NCBI GenBank assembly: GCA_023412805.1
Contig: JAEZRM010000058.1
Location: forward strand, 1-53,926
Origin: Pseudomonadota bacterium
GTDB lineage: Bacteria; Pseudomonadota; Alphaproteobacteria; Rhizobiales; Hyphomicrobiaceae
Direction of reading: 5' to 3'
DNA length: 53,926 nucleotides
Shown: piece after piece, positions 46,539 through 53,255 of the stretch
How positions within the stretch are numbered: position 1 is the first letter of the stretch
Layout: every line of letters starts with the position of its first letter
Position numbers and translations under genes: made by a program
Notes under the pieces: model-generated
The model's input: only the letters and a program-made list of their open reading frames with translations
Databases searched by the model: none
Told to the model about the DNA's origin: nothing

Positions 46539-47552
46539 TCATTGGAAATGAAACGGCATGCTGAACTGTCGCTGCCGCAAAGATGCACCTGCCGGCGGAG
46601 TCGGGAATGGCGCAGCACTTCGCACGGCTGCCAGCACGCTTCTATCCAGGCTCGGATCGCCCGATGAACGGGAAACACTCGCGAAGGTCAGGCCACCCGA
46701 CGGGGATACGCCAAAGGTCACCTGCACCGTACCGCGCGCGCCCCGCCCCGGCGGCCTACGTGATGCCACGCGCGCGCGAACGATGGCTGCGTAGTTGATG
46801 GCAGCGCCCGTACTTGCAGACGCGCGGGCTGGCGTGGCCTTCGAGGCTCGTGCAGCGCGCGAGGGATCGCCCCCCTTGCGTGAGGGTGCGCTCGCTGTCT
46901 TGCTTCGAGCGCTTTTGTCCTTTGTCTCTTTTTGCTCCGGCATCTTCGGTGGTGGCCGTACCGCAGCGAGCGGTTCGCTTTTCCGGATGTCCTTTGTCTG
47001 GGTCTGCTCCGGCACGTCGGATGCCTTGGCCGGCGCTTCCTCACCGTCCGGCACAACCTCGATAAGGGCGTCATCGAGCTTGGCCGTCTCTTGCTCTGCT
47101 GGAGCAGCCTGCGCAACAGGGGGCGGTGTTTTCTCAAGGGGTTCGGGCGTTTCAGCCGCCTTGCGCGAAGTCTCGATCTCACGCGGCGGCTCATGATCCG
47201 CTTCCTCCGCTGGCTCCTTCACCGGTTGAGATGCCGCCGGCTCGTGTTTCTCTGCCTGTTGCTGTTCCGGCGCCTCGAGTGCACTCCCCGCCTGCATGTC
47301 GGGCGCACTTGCTGCCGCTGACGCCTCGGTCAGCGCAGCGCGTTCCGTAGCCTCGACGACGTCACTCGTTATGATCTCGACCGATATGGCCTCCGTGGGC
47401 ACAGAAATGGCGCCGGGCCTCGGCTCGAACCACACCAACATCGCCGCTGCTGCAGCACCGTGAAGGGCCAGAGACGCGATGACGCTCACGCACTTGAACA
47501 CCATGCGCAGCAACGCACCCTCATCGGCGGTCGGCACGATGACAGGACGCAT
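46539..47552 (-). CDS. tonB: TonB energy-transducing protein
   Basis: A 337-residue TonB-type protein. One N-terminal transmembrane helix (VSVIASLALHGAAAAAMLVWF) contains the SxxxH element that senses ExbB/ExbD. A long Glu/Pro/Lys-rich periplasmic linker follows, then a C-terminal TonB domain (YAAIVRARVASRRPPGRGARGTVQVTFGVSPSGGL…SSGDPSLDRSVLAAV). The start at 47552 is chosen for GGAGAGG 8 bases upstream; in-frame starts at 47627 (ATG) and 47708 (TTG) are alternatives. Placed between btuB and cobT, it is probably dedicated to B12 uptake. exbBD are not in the window. Confidence 0.88.
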   Translation of the reverse strand: MRPVIVPTADEGALLRMVFKCVSVIASLALHGAAAAAMLVWFEPRPGAISVPTEAISVEIITSDVVEATERAALTEASAAASAPDMQAGSALEAPEQQQAEKHEPAASQPVKEPAEEADHEPPREIETSRKAAETPEPLEKTPPPVAQAAPAEQETAKLDDALIEVVPDGEEAPAKASDVPEQTQTKDIRKSEPLAAVRPPPKMPEQKETKDKSARSKTASAPSRKGGDPSRAARASKATPARASASTGAAINYAAIVRARVASRRPPGRGARGTVQVTFGVSPSGGLTFASVSRSSGDPSLDRSVLAAVRSAAPFPTPPAGASLRQRQFSMPFHFQ

Positions 47553-47684
47553 ATTATCGACCTCTCCGGTCAGCGGCTGCTGGCCGGATTGCCCTGAAGT
47601 GTCGACTGTGACCCGATCGTGAGACATTGCCTCGCGTTCTGCATCAATTCCGAAGAAGCCGCCACTCGAACGCGCATCGACCGA

Positions 47685-47700
47685 CGGATCGCGCGATCCG
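47685..47700. repeat. 16-bp perfect palindrome between btuB and tonB
   Basis: CGGATCGCGCGATCCG is fully self-complementary, and flanking ACCG/CGGT extends the symmetry around one-base offsets. It lies in the 187-base btuB-tonB gap. No T-run follows, so it is more likely an mRNA-stability or processing hairpin than a terminator. Confidence 0.45.
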
Positions 47701-47739
47701 CCGGTCAAGTTGCTGCAAAAGACGGCCCTTCAGGCCACC

Positions 47740-49659
47740 TTAGTTATTCGGCAACGCGAACTGAACGCCGCCGTAGACGGACAGGCCGGGCGTGCCGTAG
47801 CCGAGGACTGTCTGATAGTTCTCATCCAACAGGTTCTCGCCGCGGACATACGCCTTGATACCCGGCATGAACTCATAGGAAACCTTGGCGTTCACAAGCC
47901 AATAGTCATCGAGGTTAACGCCACTATCGAGCGTGTCGGCGACGTATCTCACCATCACGTTGGCCTCCACCTTGTCCAACGGCTTGAGATCGAAGCCCAC
48001 GGCAAGGGCATGGCGCGGCACGCGCGCAAGGCGTGCGCCGTCGGCCCGCTCTGTATCGGTGTATGTGTAGGCTGCCGTCATTGTAATCCCGGATGAGATG
48101 CGCGCAGCCGCCGACAGCTCTACACCTTGGCGATGCGTGACGCCCGGCAGATTGACAAGACAGGTTGGGCCGCACGCGAAGGTAATCGGATCAGCCATGA
48201 AGGTGATCAGGTTATCCGTATCGATCTCGAAATACGTGGCGCCGACCTTGAGGCGGCCGTTGCTGAAGCCCTGCTCGATCCCGACATCCCAGCTCTTGCT
48301 TTCTTCCGGCAACAGATTGGGGTTGCCGTAGTTCGGGTACCAGGGTGGATAGTTGGTGTACATTTCGTCGAGAGACGGCGCACGGAAACCCGTGCCCTTG
48401 CTCGCGCGGAACTTGGTTTCGGTGCCAGGAACGAGATAGGCGGCCGTGAGACGGTGCGTACTGAAGTCCCCAAAATTGCTGTGATCGTCGATGCGTCCGC
48501 CCGCAGTGAGGACGAGGCCGGGAATCGGCTCGACCATGAGCTGAGCATAAACGCTGCCGACGTCGGCGGAATGGCGTGTGGCCGGGTCATTGTTGTTGCG
48601 CGCGCGCGTCTCCTCCCACTCGCTCCCGACGAGCAAAGATAGCTGATCGTTGAACTTCAGAACGCCTTTGTACTCCGCTTTGAAACGCTCGCCTTCGAAC
48701 CAGTACGTTCGCGCTCCGGAGCTGAAGCCATCGCGCTCGATGCTCATCGCCTGGATGGCGAACGTGTTCTGGAACGCCCCATTCAGCAGATAGAATTCAG
48801 TTCCGACGCGTGCGGCTTGCTGAAAATACTTGGTGGTGTCATTCGTGTCGTTGGGCGGCCAGTCAATCTCGGTGTTGGCCCTGACGGAGCGCGCCGCGAA
48901 GAAGATCTTGGCGCTCGGCGTCAGGTAATACTCACCGCGCCCGGAGAAGGTCAGATTGCGATAACCGTCGTCCTCGGTGCCCGCTGCAGCCATAGAAAAG
49001 CCGTCGGTATCAACTGCCTGCACGCTGAGTGAGATGTTGCTGCCATTGGCCGCGAGATAGCCCGCCGTATAGGCGCCGCGCCAAGTGTTGTAAGCCCCGT
49101 ACTCCGCACCGCCGCTCTGCGAGAAGCCAGGCTTGCGGGCGGCCTTCGTCTCGATGGAGATCACGCCACCGACGGCATCGCCGCCGTAGAGTGTGCTTTG
49201 CGAGCCCTTGAGAACCTCGATGCGCGCGACGTCGCCGACGAGAAGATGCTCGAAGTGTGCGGCGGTCACGGTGTTCGACGGATCGCTGACATCGATGCCG
49301 TCAACCAGCACCTTGACGTAGCCGCCCGTCGTGCCGCGCAGGCTGATCGTGGCCGTTCCACCCGGGCCGCCTGCCTGCGAGAAATTCACCCCCGGCAGCG
49401 TCTCGAGGTAGTCCTTGACGTACGTCTGCGCGCGCGCCTCGATTTCCTCTTGCGTGATCACCTCGACAGACGAGCCGACCTTCGCCGCCTCAGTGGGCGT
49501 CCGGTTGGCCGAATAGATTACGATCCCTTCGAGCGGCGTGACATCCTGGGCCAATGCCGGCGTCCCGAGAGCAGGCAACACCGCGCACGCCGCAACCAGC
49601 GCAGTACGTGACACACTGTTCCTACCGAAACCGGCGCGGATACCAGCCAAAATAGTCAT
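47740..49659 (-). CDS. btuB: TonB-dependent cobalamin receptor, BtuB type
   Basis: A 639-residue outer-membrane receptor. A signal peptide ends at GTPALAQ. The TonB box region EGIVIYSANRTPTEAAKVGSSVEVIT is followed by the plug (LETLPGVNFSQAGGPGGTATISLRGTTGGYVKVLVDGID) and a 22-strand barrel ending in VYGGVQFALPNN with a NENYQT-like ENLLDENYQTVLGY strand. Downstream tonB and cob genes and the upstream cobalamin riboswitch argue strongly for corrinoid transport. The open frame extends to 49794 but that part is leader RNA. Confidence 0.94.
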   Translation of the reverse strand: MTILAGIRAGFGRNSVSRTALVAACAVLPALGTPALAQDVTPLEGIVIYSANRTPTEAAKVGSSVEVITQEEIEARAQTYVKDYLETLPGVNFSQAGGPGGTATISLRGTTGGYVKVLVDGIDVSDPSNTVTAAHFEHLLVGDVARIEVLKGSQSTLYGGDAVGGVISIETKAARKPGFSQSGGAEYGAYNTWRGAYTAGYLAANGSNISLSVQAVDTDGFSMAAAGTEDDGYRNLTFSGRGEYYLTPSAKIFFAARSVRANTEIDWPPNDTNDTTKYFQQAARVGTEFYLLNGAFQNTFAIQAMSIERDGFSSGARTYWFEGERFKAEYKGVLKFNDQLSLLVGSEWEETRARNNNDPATRHSADVGSVYAQLMVEPIPGLVLTAGGRIDDHSNFGDFSTHRLTAAYLVPGTETKFRASKGTGFRAPSLDEMYTNYPPWYPNYGNPNLLPEESKSWDVGIEQGFSNGRLKVGATYFEIDTDNLITFMADPITFACGPTCLVNLPGVTHRQGVELSAAARISSGITMTAAYTYTDTERADGARLARVPRHALAVGFDLKPLDKVEANVMVRYVADTLDSGVNLDDYWLVNAKVSYEFMPGIKAYVRGENLLDENYQTVLGYGTPGLSVYGGVQFALPNN

Positions 49660-49913
49660 ACGACCCCGTCGCGATGATGGACGGAAGCCACGGCGAACCT
49701 GCCCGAAATCCTGCGCACGGCCCCAACCCGCCAGAGAACGTGCTGCCTGCACGCCTTCCTGGTGGGCTCGCGCCTGCGAGCAAAGAGATCTCAATGTGTC
49801 AGAGTGTGATCAAGACCCCGGGCATTGCTGACGTCGCTCCCAATCGGTTGCACATCAGTCGCCACTACGGGAATCCGTTCCACCAAGCGGCCCGCATGGG
49901 GGATGGGCGACTT

Positions 49914-50090
49914 GTGCCGGCTGTCTCCTGGCTCGCGGCTCAAGCGTCCCCTCCAGCCTTCCCGATCGTCGTTACCGACGATCAGTGACATCTTTGGAGG
50001 AAACTCGCCGCCTACAGTTGCGGGCGCAGCCACGGAATTGGCACGTCAGCCCTCACACGAGCTACTGCACCTCACCGTGTTCCTGGCACC
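49914..50090 (-). ncRNA. Cobalamin riboswitch upstream of btuB
   Basis: The minus strand reads, in order: GGTGCC…GAACACGGTGAGGTG, CCAATTCCGTGGCTGCGCCCGCAACTGTA (split across 50048-50015), a CACTG element, CGGGAAGG, and the B12 box GCGAGCCAGGAGACAGCCGGC at about 49938-49917. These are the conserved blocks of the AdoCbl-type riboswitch in the right order and spacing (about 177 bases). The receptor start is 254 bases further on, an unusually long downstream leader holding extra inverted repeats. The expected behaviour is repression of btuB-tonB-cobT-cobC-cobS-membrane protein when cobalamin is plentiful. Confidence 0.93.
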
Positions 50091-50125
50091 ACTACATCGC
50101 TGCATGTGGCACCACCGTCACATCG

Positions 50126-50156
50126 TTAATCCGCCTTAATATGGTCACGGTGTCAA
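50126..50156 (-). promoter_or_regulatory. Possible promoter of the B12 operon
   Basis: On the minus strand a consensus TTGACA (50156-50151) is followed 19 bases later by GATTAA, a weak -10. Transcription would start about 30 bases before the riboswitch aptamer. The -35 is perfect but the spacing is long, so this is tentative. Confidence 0.35.
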
Positions 50157-50242
50157 CGGGAAAGACGTGGCCGCTATCGCGACGGCGGCATTTGGTACAA
50201 TTCTACAACAGGCGGGGTTCACTACCGCCCGCCAGCGTCGCG

Positions 50243-50270
50243 ATCCAGATCGTCGGATCGCGATCTGGAT
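50243..50270. promoter_or_regulatory. 10-bp inverted repeat in the cbiZ leader
   Basis: ATCCAGATCG (50243-50252) and CGATCTGGAT (50261-50270) are perfect inverted copies with an 8-base centre, followed by GGGTTTT. The site is 65 bases before the cbiZ start and could be an operator or a weak attenuator hairpin. No B12 box is seen on this strand. Confidence 0.4.
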
Positions 50271-50334
50271 GGGTTTTCCGGCAAGCGACTGTCATAAGCC
50301 AAGTTCTTTACCGCGCGGAATTTGACACAGAGAG

Positions 50335-51084
50335 ATGAGTAGCAGCCTGCAAATGCTCCCCAACGATTGCGCGACGACATCCAACAGCGAAGCATCGCAA
50401 CTTGTCTCCACGCCGTTTCGCATCACCTGTGAGCCCCCGCTTCTAATCGCAACCTTTAACGAGCCGCAGCAGATGCTGAGCTGGTCCGTGACGCGACCCG
50501 GTCGTGTCACGTCGCGCCATGTGGTGTGGCTCGAGGTCAGCAACAAGGATCTCCCCGAGGAAGTCGACGCTATTCGACATGTCGAGGGCCGCATGGCACA
50601 GGCCGGACTTCCCGATGCGGTCGCTCTCATGACGTCGCGCAACATTCGCCGCCATCATCTCGCGCAGGTAACGGCGGATGATACGACCGCCACGTGCCTT
50701 GCCACCGTCGGCCTGTCGAACAGCGAGCGCGTGGGGCAACGTCTCTCCGAACCTGTGCGCCTCCCCAGCACCATCAATACGCTCGTCCATGCTTCGAGAC
50801 CGCTCAGTGAAGCTGCGTTCTTGGAGGCCATGTCGATCGTCACGCAAGCGCGCACGACTGCCGTTCTCGACTCAGGCGTGCGCCGTGGGGGAGTCGCGGT
50901 CACCGGAACTGGTACTGATTGCGTGGTGATCGCCGCTCCGAACGGTGCCGGCGAAGCCCAATTCGCTGGCCTTCACACGTCGGTCGGGGAGGCCGTCGGT
51001 GCCGCCACATACCGGGCTGTCGCAGCGGGCATAGAGACTTGGAAGATGGACTTCAACGCCCTCTTAGGTTCAGCCGCTCGATAG
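50335..51084 (+). CDS. cbiZ: Adenosylcobinamide amidohydrolase CbiZ
   Basis: A 249-residue CbiZ-family enzyme that cleaves the aminopropanol arm of (pseudo)cobinamide or cobamides to cobyric acid, letting the cell rebuild them. Family segments are LSWSVTRPGRVTSRHVVWLEV near the N-terminus and VAVTGTGTDCVVIAAPNG…FAGLHTSVGEAVGAATYRAV at the C-terminus. It is divergent from the btuB operon. Its product is the substrate of CbiB at 40535, so the two ends of the cluster form a remodelling route. In-frame ATGs at 50335 and 50353 are both possible starts. Confidence 0.9.
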   Translation: MSSSLQMLPNDCATTSNSEASQLVSTPFRITCEPPLLIATFNEPQQMLSWSVTRPGRVTSRHVVWLEVSNKDLPEEVDAIRHVEGRMAQAGLPDAVALMTSRNIRRHHLAQVTADDTTATCLATVGLSNSERVGQRLSEPVRLPSTINTLVHASRPLSEAAFLEAMSIVTQARTTAVLDSGVRRGGVAVTGTGTDCVVIAAPNGAGEAQFAGLHTSVGEAVGAATYRAVAAGIETWKMDFNALLGSAAR

Positions 51085-51211
51085 CGAAACCGCGACTATG
51101 CACGATGTCGCACAACCGGTGGGCACGCCTTCCCTTTGTCAGATCTGCGTGGGACATATCCCGTACAAAGCGCCATGGCCGCCGGCTGAGCGCCATCATG
51201 GGAGAAGCAAT

Positions 51212-52312
51212 ATGCGCCTCGCACCAAAGCCGATCGATCGCCGGACCGTCCTCGCAGGTTTGGCAGGCACCGCCGTTGCGGGCTCCGCCCTCGCCCAGGC
51301 CCCGGGCCACGAACACCATGGCGGCATGTACGAGAGCTTGAAGCAGCCCGGGCGCCTTGGCCTACCTCCCGAGACGGCGACCCAGCACGTCACGGACAGC
51401 CCCGCGCGCAAGGCCGCCAATCCCGGCAAATGGATGGCCAAGGCGCCGCTGCCCATCCCGCGCAGCGAGATGGCCTGGGCCACCGTCCGTGACGGCCAGA
51501 TGCATCTCCTCGGTGGCTATGGCGAGCAGCGGGTCGACCGCAACTATCATCACATCTACGATCCGAAGTCGGACAAATGGCTCGAAGGCCCACCCCTGCC
51601 GCTCGGTGCGAACCACGTGGGCGTCTGCGTCGTCGAGGGCCGGCTCTATGCGCTCGGCGGCTTCGTCGAGCAGAATCGCAGACCGCATGATCAGTGCTTC
51701 GTGCTCGATCCCGGCGCGACGCAGTGGCGCAAAATCGCTTCACTGCCACGCCCCTGCGGTGCCATGGGCACCACGAACGACAACGGCACCTTGCACATCA
51801 TCGGCGGCGCCATCGGCGACACCTTCGCGGATAAGAAGTCCGTCGATTGGCATTACGCCTACGATGCCAAGGCAGACAAATGGGAGCAGCGCCGCCCCAT
51901 GCCGCTCGGTCGCGATCACACCGGCATCGTCACCGCCAATGGCCTCATTCACCTCATCGGCGGGCGCGTCGACAGCTTCCACACCAACTCCAACCTCCAT
52001 CATGTGTACGATCCGAAGGCCGACAAATGGGAGGCGCGGCGCCCATTTCCAACGGCGCGCTCTGGCCACGGCGCAGTCCTGGTCAAAGGCAAGATCTTCT
52101 GCATGGGCGGCGAAGGCACAGACCGCGTCTACGGTCAGAACGAGGCCTACGACATTGCCTCGGACACCTGGGAGGCTTACGCGCCCATGATGACGCCGCG
52201 TCATGGCCTCGGCGCAGTTGCCATCGACGATACCATCTATGTCGCCGGCGGCGGCCCGGTGATGGGTGGTGGCATACAAAGCGCGATCAACGAGGCGTTC
52301 ACGCTCGGCTGA
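51212..52312 (+). CDS. Tat-exported kelch-repeat beta-propeller protein
   Basis: A 366-residue exported protein. The N-terminus carries a twin-arginine signal (DRRTVLAGLAGTAVAGSALAQA). The mature start is His-rich (PGHEHHGGMYESL), a possible metal site. Six kelch units follow, each with a GG pair (LLGGYGEQ, ALGGFVEQ, IIGGAIGD, LIGGRVDS, CMGGEGTD, VAGGGPVM) and YDxxxDKW/TW ends, implying a six-bladed propeller. The start at 51212 has GGGAGAAG upstream. It is 127 bases behind cbiZ; a link to B12 is not shown. Tat export suggests folding or cofactor loading in the cytoplasm. Confidence 0.86.
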   Translation: MRLAPKPIDRRTVLAGLAGTAVAGSALAQAPGHEHHGGMYESLKQPGRLGLPPETATQHVTDSPARKAANPGKWMAKAPLPIPRSEMAWATVRDGQMHLLGGYGEQRVDRNYHHIYDPKSDKWLEGPPLPLGANHVGVCVVEGRLYALGGFVEQNRRPHDQCFVLDPGATQWRKIASLPRPCGAMGTTNDNGTLHIIGGAIGDTFADKKSVDWHYAYDAKADKWEQRRPMPLGRDHTGIVTANGLIHLIGGRVDSFHTNSNLHHVYDPKADKWEARRPFPTARSGHGAVLVKGKIFCMGGEGTDRVYGQNEAYDIASDTWEAYAPMMTPRHGLGAVAIDDTIYVAGGGPVMGGGIQSAINEAFTLG

Positions 52313-52350
52313 ACAGTCTCGCATCGGCTTGCGGGTGGCGCGTCGAGATG

Positions 52351-52380
52351 CTCAATGCAAGGCTGAGACCCTGCATTGAG
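52351..52380 (+). promoter_or_regulatory. Hairpin abutting the ribosome-binding site of the PEP mutase-family gene
   Basis: CTCAATGCA and TGCATTGAG form a perfect 9-bp stem with two further GG/CC pairs inside. The 3' arm ends in GAG, which is the first half of the GAGGAG Shine-Dalgarno (52378-52383) of the gene starting at 52395. Folding would partly hide that site. It could instead be the 3'-end hairpin of the kelch transcript, 38 bases after its stop. Confidence 0.5.
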
Positions 52381-52394
52381 GAGAATTTTGACGC

Positions 52395-53243
52395 ATGAAA
52401 GCCGCCTGCACTGCTGCTGCCCTTTCTGCCTCCTTGGCCGGCCCTCGCGCGCTTGTCCTTCCAGGCGCCTATGATCCGCTGAGCGCGAAGCTGGTCGAGG
52501 CCGCGGGATTCGGCGTGGTCTATGTCGGAAGCTACGCCGCCGCGGCTGCGGGCTATGGTCTCCCCGATGTGGGTGCGCTCACACTAGATGAGATCGTTCG
52601 ACATACGAAAGCGGTTGTCGATGCCGTGAACGTGCCTGTCGTCGCCGACGCCGAAGGTGGTTTCTTTGAACCTGCCAACATCTGGCGCACCATTGATGCC
52701 TTCGAACGCGCGGGCGTCGCGGCCATTCACATCGAAGATCATGCCGGCGGCAAGCACACCACGCTGCCGCAAACCCTGATCCCACTCGATGCGATGGCTC
52801 ACAAGCTGCGCGCGGCCCTCGACGCGCGACGCTCGAAGGATCTCGCGATCATCGCGCGCACGGATGCAATCTGGGCCACCAAGAACATCGATGAGGCTAT
52901 CGTTCGGCTGAAAGCATTCGAGGAAGTCGGCGTCGATTATCTTTTTCCCACCGGCGCCACACCTGAAATGCTGCGCCGTATCCGGCAGGACGTCCGCACG
53001 AAAATCATCACGATCAATCTACCGAGCGTCCCCGATCCCGCTGACTGGGACGGCGCCGCGGATCTCGTCATCGACTATGGCTTCTGCCTCAAGGCCACAA
53101 CCAAGGCGCTACAGCAGAGCCTGGCGCTCGCGAAAGCACGCAATCCCGATGCGTTCGGCACCAAGTATCTGGAGAGCGAGCACGACTTCGAGGTGCGGCT
53201 CGGCTACGCCGACTTCACGCGCCGTGCTGAAAAGTATCAATAG
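52395..53243 (+). CDS. Isocitrate lyase/phosphoenolpyruvate mutase family protein
   Basis: A 282-residue TIM-barrel enzyme of the ICL/PEPM superfamily, of the short form. Seen are LVLPGAYDPLSAKLVEAAGF, VYVGSYAAAA, VVADAEGGFFEP (metal-binding region), AIHIEDHAGGKHTT in place of the ICL KKCGH loop, and IIARTDAIWA. The absence of the isocitrate lyase catalytic Cys motif argues against true isocitrate lyase. Members act as methylisocitrate lyase, oxaloacetate decarboxylase or carboxyphosphonoenolpyruvate mutase; which applies cannot be told. GAGGAG lies 11 bases before the start. Confidence 0.87.
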   Translation: MKAACTAAALSASLAGPRALVLPGAYDPLSAKLVEAAGFGVVYVGSYAAAAAGYGLPDVGALTLDEIVRHTKAVVDAVNVPVVADAEGGFFEPANIWRTIDAFERAGVAAIHIEDHAGGKHTTLPQTLIPLDAMAHKLRAALDARRSKDLAIIARTDAIWATKNIDEAIVRLKAFEEVGVDYLFPTGATPEMLRRIRQDVRTKIITINLPSVPDPADWDGAADLVIDYGFCLKATTKALQQSLALAKARNPDAFGTKYLESEHDFEVRLGYADFTRRAEKYQ

Positions 53244-53255
53244 CAGGACCTTACG

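Noticed and set aside
49660..49794. N-terminal extension of BtuB
   Set aside because: The sequence belongs to the leader RNA downstream of the riboswitch, and a signal peptide begins at 49659.
50126..50139. CtrA box near the btuB/cbiZ control region (TTAA…TTAA)
   Set aside because: The spacer between the TTAA half-sites is 6 bases, not 7, so it fails the consensus.
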